This document shows positions 43,530 through 54,440 of a stretch of 64,000 bases of DNA, piece after piece (the first letter of the stretch is position 1; the number at the start of each line of letters is the position of its first letter). Origin of the DNA: Pollenia angustigena (lineage: Eukaryota > Arthropoda > Insecta > Diptera > Polleniidae); contig OV884057.1 of assembly GCA_930367215.1 (NCBI GenBank), positions 199,691,621-199,755,620 of the forward strand, in the 5' to 3' direction. Below the pieces are notes generated by a model that was not told where the DNA came from, did no database searches, and saw nothing but the letters and a program-made list of their open reading frames with translations. The position numbers were made by a program, and so were the translations under genes.

Positions 43530-44165
43530 GAATTTACAATAAAAGCGTTTCAAGGTTTCCAGTCAAGTAGTCTTTAAGATCAGATTTAAAAATGGATATT
43601 CTATTTGTGTTTTTTAAGCCAATAGGCAACTTGTTGTATTCAAAAATACCCATATATTCAATCCGTTGCTTTCTAGTTTCTAATCTGCATAGTGGTATCC
43701 AAAGGTTCTCTTGGTTCCTTGTGTTAAAAACCGATTGGTTTTGTAGAAAATTTACGGTGTGATACCCTATATCATGCAAGGACTTATATATACATATACA
43801 TAAGCACTTGATACTTATACAATCCATTGATTGGAAAAATTGGCTTCGAAACAATATTATAAAGCGATAGTGTTGCATAAGTGATCGGTAAATTGTATAC
43901 TACTTTTAGTGCCCTATATTGCATACTCTGAAGCGTTTTTAATACTGTTGTTTTTTTTGTATCCATAAATTATAGCCATATAATTCAAATGACTTTGTAT
44001 TAAAGCTTGATATAACAAGAGCTTAGTTTCCTTATTAAGTTTATATTTTAATTTATATAATATACCAATTGCCGGCGCGATTTTTGTTTTGATTTCACAT
44101 ATATGTTGATCCCAAGAAAGGTTGCATTGCAATGTTATTCCAACATTCCTATTGATACTATTGAT
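43530..44165 (-). pseudogene. non-LTR retrotransposon C-terminal relic (LINE-D)
   Basis: Three minus-strand frames join head to tail: NLSWDQHICEIKTKIAPAIG and LYQALIQSHLNYMAIIYGY (43914-44132), LKTLQSMQYRALKVVYNLP and TLSLYNIVSKPIFP (43784-43966), and YKSLHDIGYHTVNFL with LETRKQRIEYMGIFEYNKLP (43534-43878). This is the region after the reverse transcriptase in jockey/CR1-type LINEs. Two frameshifts separate the blocks and the catalytic domain is absent. VGITLQ just upstream suggests truncation near 44165. Confidence 0.75.
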
Positions 44166-44569
44166 AAACGATTGATAAACTGAACTGAACTGAAATGGTA
44201 GAATATCTGTCGCCCTTATTCAGTATAAGAAAGAGTAAAACTGTTTTGAATTTTGATGAAAATTTCATTTAGATTTCTTCTTACTATCTTGATTGGGTTA
44301 ATGGCAGAACGTATGCAACTATTTAACCCTTCAGATATTTAAAGCGGCCCGAACACTTGCAATACAATTGCACAATTTTTGTGTTGTTCAATTATTTACA
44401 TCGCCAATGTGTATGAGATATTCAAAGGTGGTACATTATTTTGGCAATAATCAAAAGATTTTTGTTTCTTATTGCACTGTGAAATGTACCGGCAACATTG
44501 TAGAATTTTTATTTGCATGATTAATTTGCCATATTTTAATTGAAAGCATCGTGACACTTATTGCATAAG
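44166..44569. other. AT-rich spacer
   Basis: No supported feature. Confidence 0.45.
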
Positions 44570-44689
44570 AAAGGGCAAAATGGAAATAATAGGGGGAATA
44601 ACATCTACAATAAAATTGTTTAATGAATGAAAGGGCAAAATGGAAATAATAGGGGGAATAACATCTACAATAAAATTGTTAAATGAATA
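44570..44689. repeat. exact 60-bp tandem duplication
   Basis: The 60 bp starting GAAAGGGCAAAATGGAAATA are repeated at once, with one difference near the end (T versus A at 44621/44681). Such identity implies a recent duplication, or an assembly artefact. Confidence 0.9.
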
Positions 44690-44833
44690 GAGTTCTCTAG
44701 TGTACATTTAGTTAGAGAAATGGAAGGCCTGGGATGCGCTGCTGTGAAAAAAGCTGAGTTGCTTTTGGAGAAAAAGTTCCGAGTGAACTCTAAGTCTAAG
44801 CCCAAACTCGTGCTAAAAATACTCCTGAAATAA
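44687..44833 (+). CDS. possible short coding segment or last exon (unrecognised)
   Basis: An open frame of 48 codons runs from just after a stop at 44684 to TAA at 44831. From the ATG at 44720 it reads MEGLGCAAVKKAELLLEKKF and RVNSKSKPKLVLKILLK. Composition is less A/T-biased and less phenylalanine-rich than random frames in this window, and ATAAATAAA follows the stop. TACATTTAG at 44703-44711 could be a splice acceptor. I recognise no family and see no upstream exon, so a chance frame is quite possible. Confidence 0.2.
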   Translation: MEFSSVHLVREMEGLGCAAVKKAELLLEKKFRVNSKSKPKLVLKILLK

Positions 44834-44839
44834 ATAAAT

Positions 44840-45670
44840 TTAAATTTCAACAGTTTTGTTTTAATTTAAGTTATTTTTCCAGAAACTGATTCCATTTATA
44901 ATCATTTGCAAAACACTTAAACTTAATGCAACTTAACAAAAAAAAAAAAAAAAAACTGAAGTTTTTCTCGTATATTCTCCATTACATTTGTTTTTTTTTT
45001 TTTGGTTTGTGAACAATTCGAAAAATAAATCAATAAAAAAAATTTGCATTTTGTTAAAAGTTTTGTGCTTTAAAACTCCACATGTAATTTTTTTTCGAAA
45101 CCTTTTTTGCTGCTGTTAAAAATGGTAACAACATTTATAGATCACTTTTCATGGTTAAATGCATTTTATTGTGTTGATGTTGTTATTTAAGCGATTGTGC
45201 CATTGTTGTTAGTTTTTGTTTTTTTTTGGTTGCTAAAAGCGATTAAAAATAGCAACAGTAGCCAGCAATCGTTGCTTTTAGCTGCTGCTTATTTGCCACC
45301 CCAAGCCACTGCTACTTGCAAAAGTTTTACACATATTGCTTTTCTTTCTTATTGCTTCCTCATACAGTGGGCGATTTTAGGAAATAAGGACATTAATCTA
45401 CAGTTTCTAAGCCAAAGGTGGGCAACACACCACTACGTTATTTACAATTGTATGTGTAAAGTAGCAGCAGAGTTGTTAGAAAAATAACATAAAGGAAATA
45501 CCAGAGCGAAATCAAGTTCATGTTGTTGTTGTAATTTTACATAGAATTGGATCAGGTAGTGTATTGTCAAAAGGATCATACAAATTGTGCAGCTTTTGAA
45601 CAAAACAAATTTTTCCACAAATTCTGACTTTCAAGAGTTTTTGATCGACTTCTTTTCTTTTTGGTTAACG
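44840..45670. other. AT-rich spacer with A and T runs
   Basis: Long A run at 44939-44956 and T run at 44991-45004. The 96-aa frame at 45197-45487 has no recognised motif. Confidence 0.4.
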
Positions 45671-46075
45671 TCGATAATTGAAGCACAGCCGCGAATAACG
45701 TTTTAAGTTACAAAATAATAATTTTTCAGGAGAGCAAAAAAACGTTTTTTGACCAGGCAGCATTATTTGTATTAAAAATTTTATTTTTTCTAATATTAAA
45801 AATAATGATAATAAAAACTTTAATGCAAAAGGCTTTTAAAACATTATTCCGCACTGCAAAACCATTTCGGTTTCATCATTTTGTTAGTAACTTGCAATGT
45901 TCTTCCACTGGCTGACACTTTGTACGCCATTTTGAAGGCGTTAAGGTGCATAGTTTTGGTTGATTTGATGTTTAAACTGTGTAAGAGAGTAAGGTTAACG
46001 GTTATCTGCAAAAAAAAAAAGGTTTCTCAAAATGTGGCGTTTACAACGTTATTCGCGGCTGTGCTTCAATTGTCG
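45671..46075. mobile_element. 405-bp MITE with GAAGCACAGCCGCGAATAAC ends
   Basis: GAAGCACAGCCGCGAATAAC GTT is perfectly inverted between the ends (45681-45703 and 46045-46067), with TCGATAATT/AATTGTCGA outside it. The interior has TTAACG and ACGTTTT words near both arms. Target duplication unresolved. Confidence 0.7.
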
Positions 46076-46939
46076 AAACATTTAAGCATTCAAAAACACA
46101 GCATAGGCGAATTGTCTAATTTTTAATATATTTCAAGCACTGGACTACCAGCTTCCCTAGGTATAGAGCCGATAATTCTAGCGTTAAACATGTAATTTGC
46201 TCATTATTGGTTTGGCGCATATGCCAAAAAGTTGTAGTGGCGAAAAACGACAAGGTTTACATAAAGTTTTCTATAGACTTTTTTGTATTTTTGTATCTTA
46301 GAAGTTAATGGTATTTAATTTTAAGTGTAAATTATTGTTTTGTGCGGCATACGACACTTTTTTGAATTTATTTTTAAAAAGAAGCTTTTTGTGCTGCATA
46401 CATACATATACTTACTGCTGTGTATTGAGTTGTTGACATTTTATTTGGCACTTTTGAAAATATTTTTAATTTTTCAGAACTTGAGGCTTTTAAATACGCC
46501 CTATAGTTATTGGCAAAAATAGAGCTACGTTTTTTTTGTATTACTTACTTTTTACATTTTGGGAATTGAAAGGCAGACAGACGAAGTGTGTTGATACTTT
46601 ACTTTTTACATCTCTTTTTCACAAGCTTCGTTTTATGGCGATTGGTTGGAATTCAGGAAGGTTTAAATAAGATTAGTGGCAAGATTTTTTATCTAGAGTA
46701 TGTATCAATATTACGGTAGAATTTTCCATTGCCTTAAACAACTATTTTCACCTAATTTGTACTTATAAAGTCATTCCAGTATCATCGTAATAGGTGTTTC
46801 TTGTTTAGAGTCATAGAATTTTACTCAAAAATAAAACACCAGACACTTTATGGAATGATTACAATTTTGGCTCAATTCGCTCACAAATTTCATGGCGTTT
46901 AATGTTTAAAAATAATTTCTGGCATATGAGCTCCGCGAC
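46076..46939. other. AT-rich spacer
   Basis: No supported feature; the left end of the mariner-like element that follows may lie in the last 150 bp. Confidence 0.4.
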
Positions 46940-47880
46940 TGCGTCTTATGACGCCACCTTGTTGGTGCACCCCAAAAAGTTGTCCATGGGTAAAAAATCA
47001 CTCAAACGAGGTGGCCAATTTACAGTCCATCCATTTCTTATGATAGTTCGGCCACCAAACGTTTGGCTCAACAAAGTGATGGTTTCACGCGCTTTATGGC
47101 ATGTTGGGCCCTCTTTCTGGCACCATTTATCCTCCAAATGAGTTGCAATGACATGAGGAATAAAAAATTCAATAATAAGTTGCCTGTTGTGTTCGCCTTT
47201 CGCGGTAATGATGGCACCGGTTTTGGATTTAAAGATAAATGGGCCGACGACGCCTTCGGATTATAAATTTCACCAAACTGTGATTTTTCGAATATCAAGA
47301 GTCTCATGAGGATTGGTTTCCCTCCAAATACGACAATTCTGCTTGTTTGCATACCCGCTAAGCCAGAAATGAATCTAATCGCTGAAGATAATTTGACGAT
47401 AAAAATCTGGACTAAATTCCAGTTCATTCTCAGCCCATTCAAGGAACACACGACGCAATCGATTGTCCGCTGGCTTTAATTCTTGCACCAGTTGGATCTA
47501 ATATGTATGTGGGGAAGATATTTTCTCAAAAATGTTCAAGTAGTGGACGGGTAGAGACCAAGTTGCTGAGATCGGCGTCGGATCAAAAAATTCGTGTCCT
47601 CTACCACACTTACGTCTAAAGCGGCAACGGCTTCTTCTAGAATATATATTATCCAAAGAGTAAAAGTGGTCATTAATCGATCCATAGTTTCGAGTATTAG
47701 CTGCTCTGGCTATTATGCGAATGATGGACTATTGTGCGAATTGCAAACTGGACAAAGTGCTCTATAAGTTTGACGAACAAAGCGCGAATTTTGAAAACAC
47801 ATTTCGACGATTTGTAAACGTTGCTCTGATATCAGTCTTAGCGTGGTAATTTATCAAAGAATACTGAAAACCAAAGTCAA
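46940..47880 (-). mobile_element. Tc1/mariner-type transposon relic (copy c, diverged)
   Basis: Minus strand: EQRLQIVEMCFQNSRFVRQT near 47820, then after a deletion FLEWAENELE and the catalytic-domain words near 47400-47270 (SGYANKQNCRIW, then WRETNPHETLDI), KSKTGAIITAKGE and NRQLIIEFFIPHVI (47230-47140), WCQKEGPTCHKARETITLLS and NGWTVNWPPRLSDFLPMDNF (47137-46960). These parallel the element at 1-756, but at protein level only, so this is a different, older family member. Frameshifts and stops are frequent. Confidence 0.75.
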
Positions 47881-47929
47881 ATACCCTTCAGAAATAAACT
47901 GATAGAAAAGGCGTCATAGCGCTGATGTA

Positions 47930-48740
47930 TTTTGACATCAGTACAAGTGTCTTCGTTTTTGACCCCATGACACTTTTCATCATTATGAAGTCAACTTCAC
48001 TTGGCCAAATTGTTTTTAGGGGAAATTATGTCATCAATGGGATGAGCCATCACCATCATAAAAATTACGCATCTGAGTTAGTTAAATAAAAAATGTCATC
48101 AGTGCGATGACTCAGTAGCATCGGCGAAAGGACTCATTAATGTTTAATTAAATAAATAAATAATGACAAACTGTCATTAAATTGAGTCATTTGGATTGAC
48201 TTAAGTCAAATTGAAGTAAATTTTTATTCATTTACCCGTTACAGATGTGTGTTTCTCTTTTGTTGTATTCCGCCCTTCGTTTACAGAAGAACTCTCGATT
48301 ATAAGACATCAGCAGCATGCCCGATATGGTTTTTGTAATCATTCTACTTTGAAAATTTCAGGTATTTAACCAGATAATTGAGAATATGGGAATTTTGGAT
48401 TTTTATTTCACTCGTTAACCCATTTTCGCCGCACCAAGTTACAAGTTGCAGTGATTCGGTACCCAGCACAGCCTCACCACATACTCCTCTAATATTAATT
48501 GATGATGAAGTGAGTGCTGGTAATTACAATCACCGGTCTGTGAAAAATGGGTTGAACATGAAAATAATATTTTCTAATACACAAAATGTGGCATCGAGTT
48601 GATGTCAATGTAGTCATAGCATAGATGACGCATAAGATATGATGACATTCGTCATTGGATTGATGTCACCTTTTGCATCATTGTGGCTATTCGTAATAAC
48701 ATGGATATCACAATTCTGATTCATTTTTCTATGAGTGTAA
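47930..48740. mobile_element. foldback-type element rich in GATGAC words, carrying module D
   Basis: The right end reads GATTCATTTTTCTATGAGTG TAAG. CATCA, GATGAC and ATTGATG words recur in both halves in both orientations. The central 48236-48352 holds the exon-like module. The left end is not sharply defined. Confidence 0.4.
48236..48352 (-). repeat. exon-like module, copy D
   Basis: Minus strand: AAATTTTC, then AAAGTAGAATGATTACAAAA, CCATATCGGGCATGCTGCTG, ATGTCTTATAATCGAGAGTT, TAAACGAAGGGCGGAATACA and CACATCTGTAACG, then GGTAAATG. It carries the uninterrupted site where the hAT-like element sits in copy C. It is open in one minus frame for 37 codons (MITKTISGMLLMSYNREFF...), but I recognise no family. 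Confidence 0.55.
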
Positions 48741-49795
48741 GACAGCTAGTTTTATAGTTATCCCTATCGGGAATTCTGCACGTCTAAATAACACATGTAC
48801 TTTTGTAGATCGAGATGGACATGAAAGTGTACTTATTGTTAACGGATGAATGAATGTGTCAAATGGAAGTGAATTCAAGTTGAAGTTTTGCGCTTGAAAG
48901 CTGTATAAAAATGAGTTAAGTACCGGTTCATTATCGGGCAAAATATAAAATTGCATATATCGGAAGTTCCTAATTTTGGGACTTTTATTCCTATCGATAA
49001 AGCTTTGTTCACAATCTAAGCAACAATTTTGTTTCTTCTTCTATCTTATTTCTTCCCAAAGTATTTCATGTATGTATTTTCCTTTCTTTTTTTAAACAAA
49101 AATGTAACTAAAGTTGTTTTTAAAAAGTTGAGTTAACTAGAACTTCAGCAACAATTTGTATGAAATTGTTTCTGAAGTTTAAAATAATTTTATTAAGTTT
49201 TTAATGAAAATTTTAACAAAATGTTCCACCAACAAATAATAATAAATACATAATAATGTTTTGGGCAAAATTTGCAAAGGTTTTCTTAATTTAAAATGTG
49301 TGTGGTCGCGTAAAAAAATGTTGCTGTATTATGAACACCAGTGAAAATGTTGCTGCCTATTGTGAGCAAAGCTTAAAGGTTAAATTAGTCCTAAATTAAA
49401 ATTAAATTAAATTAACATAGAACCATCTATTACATTTCTTTTTTTCCAAAATCCCCCACTGTTCGACAGGAACAATAAATTTTGCATTGAATTACCCTGT
49501 ACTAGCAACGATATTGTTTAATATTTTGGCTAAAACCAAGTGTTTAACGATAAATTTGGCAGCGTATGTTTTATGTGGAGGGTATTTGGGGCATTTTATA
49601 TGTTTCTATGTTTTTTCATTAGTTTTTGTTTTCCTATCTGGGGTCTCTGTTGTTTGATTTATTAAAACCAGCAACAGCAACAATAACAAAACTATTAATC
49701 GCATTTGAAGCAATAAACAAACTCGATTAATGTTTGCAGTTGAGTTGTAGTCAAATGAAATAAAGCATTATTGTATGAAAAATTAATTCAACATT
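48741..49795. other. AT-rich spacer
   Basis: No supported feature. Confidence 0.4.
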
Positions 49796-50386
49796 TTGTT
49801 GTTATTGTTTTCCTTTTGCTTTATTATCAACAGCAACATTATTTTCATCATCATCGTCATCCACATTGATAGAAACAATGTTGCAGCAAATGTTGTTTGC
49901 TTGCTACACACCCTTATGTGGTTTTTGGTTTTGAATAGAGTGTATCTATGTGTATATGTGTGTGTGTATAATTTAGTTGGCAAATACAAATTAAATTTTG
50001 CAAACTTGCTGAACATACAGAGCAACTTACCAAACAGCAGATACAACAAAGCAAATCAAAATATTATTAACAGTAGATTCATACTGCCATACACTTATTC
50101 AGTAGGTGAGCAAAACATGCAAACATTTAAGTTAAAGTTTCAACACCCGAAGGGGTTATCATTAAGGGCGACGCATAATGATATTTATTTCAAACGCCAG
50201 CAAACAGTCGATGCCATTATTAATGGAATACGACAATGTCTGCCATTGAAGCGCTGGCACAGATTCATACGCTGGACACAGATTTCCTTACTATTTGGTT
50301 CCAACCAGCCGAAAGCAAACTTTGCTGAATGGCAGTTCCAGTTAAATATGAGAGCTACCAAGATCTGCATAATTCATCCGCAGTAG
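49796..50386 (+). other. 196-codon open frame, unrecognised
   Basis: This is the longest open frame not explained by a repeat. The first third is hydrophobic low-complexity sequence over TTATT/CATCAT-type DNA; the rest (KLKFQHPKGLSLRATHNDIY, RWTQISLLFGSNQPKANFAE) has better composition but matches nothing I know. No splice or promoter context supports it. Another frame over 50240-50370 is also open in part. Most likely chance or a decayed element. Confidence 0.15.
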
Positions 50387-51499
50387 TAGTAGTTTACGAA
50401 TATTGAAGTGCTCTAGTGATCAGGTGAGCAAGTTAAAATGTCCCGCAATTTTTTTAAGAGATTCCCGCCATTCACGGACCCGCTTTGCATGTTGTGTAAA
50501 CATCCAAGGGAGGCCTCAATACAACTGTACTGTTGAATTAACACTCTTTTCATCAGGGTTTGAAAACCTTCAGTCGAACACAAAATCTTTCGAGCAAAAA
50601 ACGCTAATTTGTGTACAACTTTGACTGCAGTTTTCTAAACGCTGCTTTTAATATCTGATTTTCCCTCTTTATGTAGTTAAGTGATGAGGTAGTCCTTCCT
50701 TCACCTAAATATGACTTTGATCTGTCCTTATAGCAATCAGGTGTTTCATCTTGATTTGTATTATTTAATTTAATTATTTATTTATTTCATATTGATGGAA
50801 GAATTAATTCCACCTTGGGAAATTGGCAGTTTGTTGATTCGGTTCATTAATTTCTAGGTGGTGTGTCGTTCTATTTCGTAAGGCATGCTTTTCACATATA
50901 ATCCAGCAAAAAAAAATAATAAAGAAAACTTCTTGCAATTTCCAAAATAAAGATTGGCACTGTGGTGGAGAGTAACTCAAAATAGAGGTGTAAATCATCT
51001 TGTTATGCTTTTATTCAAGTTCACAGGCATTCTGGAGCTGTTCTTACCCCACAACATACCCCGTCTGTTCAGCCAAAACATTTAAGCACCCATCATTTTA
51101 GCATCTACCGATATATTCAGCTATGTATTGGTCTAGTGTAAACAGTGTTAATGATTCAATAATTGCTCAGGTGTATTGGCAGAGTACAACTCAAACACAT
51201 GTTACAAATAAATATTGTGTTGCATTCTAACACATCTACGTAAAAGTAAATAGTTTTGGGTTTGAGTATCTTCATATTGATTTTGGATTTAGTTGCTCAA
51301 AATTTGGAATATAAACAAAGATGAATTTGTAATGTAAATTTGTATTTAAGCAAATCTGCTATTATTTATTCGTCTACACGGTATCACTTGAAACTTAATA
51401 AAGTTTGTTGTAGTGCTCTAGTTTAACAAGAGTTTTGCATGTTGAAAAATAATTAAAATAATAATTAAATAAATTTTTTATAAAAATAGCAAAGTTGAA
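50387..51499. other. AT-rich spacer
   Basis: No supported feature. A minus-strand stretch near 50640-50710 reads SLNYIKRENQILKAAFRKLQ, which is well composed but short, and no family is recognised. Confidence 0.35.
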
Positions 51500-51963
51500 A
51501 AGTGGAAAATTTTTAAACGAATTTTACAATTTTCTTTTGTTAGACAATTTTGCGGAAATTTTTGCACAATGTGCTATTTAAATGAAATTTGTGCACAACT
51601 TGTTATTTTATGAACATTTTTTTGCCATTTATAGGAATTTTGTCAAAATTTGCTATTATTATGAAAGATAGCAAAAATTATCTATTTAAAGAAGATTGCT
51701 ATTTTTGGAAAATCTTCTTTTCATAAGAAATTTTGCAAAGATTTGAATTTTGCAAAAGTTTTTTATTTATAGAAAATTTAAAAAAGTTTGATTTAACAAG
51801 AAATTTGTGCTAAATTTTGCTATTTATAGAAAATTTTGTGAAAATTGGCCATTTATAGGAAAGTTTGCACAAATTTTTTATTTTTAGAAAATTTTCCAAA
51901 AATTAGCTATTTATAGAAAAGTTTGCAAAAATTTGCTTTTTATAGGAAATTTTGCATATACAT
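51500..51963. repeat. minisatellite tract, first segment
   Basis: Units of about 27-31 bp on the theme ATTTATAGGAAATTTTGCAA AAATTTGCT. The tract is interrupted at 51964 by the near-palindromic element and resumes at 53712. Confidence 0.75.
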
Positions 51964-53711
51964 TAGACTGGTCGCAATTTTTTTTTTTAATTTAATTGTT
52001 TGCGCTGCTTAAAATATGAGGTTTGGTGTAAGAAATCATGATCTAATTTTTCAGGTCAATCCGACGGTGCCTAGCCGTGCCGGGTGGGGCCCAAAGTTCC
52101 CCATATTATAAAAAAAACATCTTTTCTATCAGATCTTTATAGTTATACTAGTTGAAAAGCCGAAAATCAAAAATATGGCTTCGTTACGATCTTCCGCAGA
52201 GAAAGTACTTTAGCTTATTGAAAAACTAAAAAAAACCGACATTTTTTCTTTATGCTGGCTTTGGTTTTCGAGATATACCGTTATTTCGAAAATTAAGGAG
52301 GTTGCACAACATATGTTCGCGTAACTCAAAAACGCTTTAGCTTATTGAAAAACTTAAAAAAACCGAAATTACGCAATAAAATTTACTTAAAGAAAGGTAC
52401 AACGTTTTTCTTATATTCGCAGTCGTTTTAGAAACATAATTTTTTTTTCTGGAAAAAAAAAATAATTTTTTTATTAAAATTTCGGAATTTTTGTTTAAAA
52501 ATTCATAAAAAATTGAAAAATGCAGCTATGCTTCTAATTTTATGCAGACATATAAAAAACAACATTGCAAAGAAAACAAGCTCTAAATGATTAAAATCTG
52601 TAAACAACTTTTGATTTTATGTATTCACAAAAGACGGAAAATTTTAATTAATTTAAGAATTTTATTAAACCGCCACATCTTTTGTGAATACATAAAATCA
52701 AAAGTTGTTTACAGATTTTAATCATTTAGAGCTTGTTTTGTTTGAAATGTTGTTTTTTATATGTCTGCATAAAATTAGAAGCATAGCTGCATTTTTCAAT
52801 TTTTTATGAATTTTTAAAAACAAAAATTCCGAAATTTTAATAAAAAAATTATTTTTTTTCCAGAAAAAAAATTATGTTTCTAAAACGACTGCGCATATAA
52901 GAAAAACGTTGTACCTTTCTTTAAGTAAATTTTATTGCGTAATTTCGGTTTTTTTAAGTTTTTCAATAAGCTAAAGCGTTTTTGAGTTGCGCGAACATAT
53001 GTTAATCTATCTATACAATACATAATTTCTTAGTATGTCAGGATGTTTGCATGTATGTCCTATTCTCTCCGGAACATTCTGAAGCCATCTGATAACATAG
53101 GAAGCTGAAATTTGGCACACTTGAAGTACTTTCTCTGCGGAAGATCGTAACGAAGCCATATTTTTGATTTTCGGCTTTTCAACTAGTATAACTATAAAGA
53201 TCTGATAGAAAATATGTTTTTTTCTATAATATGGGGAACTTTGGGCCCCACCCGGCACGGCTAGGCACCGTCGGATTGACCTGAAAAATTATATCATGAT
53301 TTCTTACACCAAACCTCGTATTTTAAGCAGCGCAAACAATTAAATTAAAAAAAAAAAAATCCCATACACTTATAAAATTATTACAGTAACGGATTGTAGG
53401 TTATTAAATTCGTTTTCCGTACTGTTAAATTTGAATAAAAATATAGTTATTTTACGAATAATTTCATTTTTTAACATTTATGTTTGTTATTCAAAAAACA
53501 AACTACCTAAAGATAATGTTTTTTCGTTTATCTTTTTTTTATGTAGTTTGATTTTTGTCGGTTGAAATGTATTTTTTTAAAGTAAAAATCATTTGTTTTA
53601 AATGAAATATAAATGATCCGTTTTTTAAATGAATTTTAATTTGCTTAAAATGATTTTTCGTTTGAATTTAACTACATAATATTTTGAGTGTACAAGATGC
53701 GACCAGTCTAA
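51964..53711. mobile_element. 1.75 kb near-palindromic foldback element
   Basis: The tips are ATTAGACTGGTCGCA and its complement. Arms of about 640 bp (51990-52630 and 52680-53345) are nearly perfect inverted copies around a loop of about 45 bp. Shared landmarks are GACGGTGCCTAGCCGTGCCG, CTTCCGCAGAGAAAGTACTT and TTTTGATTTTATGTATTCAC. The right arm carries about 130 bp (53010-53140) absent from the left. ATAC on both sides may be a 4-bp duplication. No transposase. It lies within the minisatellite. Confidence 0.85.
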
Positions 53712-53715
53712 TATA

Positions 53716-54438
53716 CATATTTGCTTTTTATAGGAAATATCGCCCAAATTAAACTTTAATTTATAGGAAATTTTAAAAGATTGTAGAAAATTTGCTATTT
53801 ATAGGAAATATTTCCTTTTTATATGACATCTGGCAAAGATTTGTTATTTATAGGAAATTTTACAAAAATTTATATCCAAAATTTGCTATTTATTTGGTAT
53901 TTTTAGAAAATTTGTGAAAAAAAAAAGGATTTTTTGCAAAATTTGCTATTTATAGGAACATTTTTGCAAAATTTGTTATTTATGGAAAATGTTTTACAAA
54001 ATTTTTTATTTATGGGAATTTTTTTACAAAAGTGTTTATTTATAGAAAATTTTTTATTTACATAAAGAAAATTTTTGCACAATTTGTTATTTATAGGAAA
54101 TTTTTACAAAATTTGCAATTTATAGGATATATTTGCAAAATCTGCTACTTATGGGAAATTTTTGTTAAATTTGTTATTTATAGAATTTTTTTTACAAAAT
54201 TTTTTATTTATAGGAAGTTTTTACAAAATTTGCAATTTATAGGAAATGTTGCAAAAATGTTCCTTCTATAGGATATTTTAAAAAAATTTGCTTTTTATAG
54301 GAAGTTTTTACAAAATTAGCATTTTATAGGAAATTTTTTCAAAATTTGATTTTTATAGGAAATTTTTACAAAATTTGCTTTTTATAGGAAATTTTTACAA
54401 AATTTGTTATTTGTAGGCAAGTTTTTCAAAATTTTCTA
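53716..54438. repeat. minisatellite tract, second segment
   Basis: About 24 units of 27-31 bp, consensus near TTTATAGGAAATTTTTACAA AATTTGCTA. Open frames such as 54032-54271 (repeating FIYRKFLQNLQ) are products of the repeat. Confidence 0.85.
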
Positions 54439-54440
54439 TA

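Noticed and set aside
49796..50386. 196-codon frame as a protein-coding gene
   Set aside because: Low-complexity start, no recognised domain, no splice or promoter context; kept only as a weak entry.
54032..54271. Frame repeating FIYRKFLQNLQFIG
   Set aside because: It is a translation of the A/T-rich minisatellite.
53716..54438. Regular spacing suggestive of a CRISPR-like array
   Set aside because: Units are contiguous and variable with no distinct spacers, and the DNA is eukaryotic.
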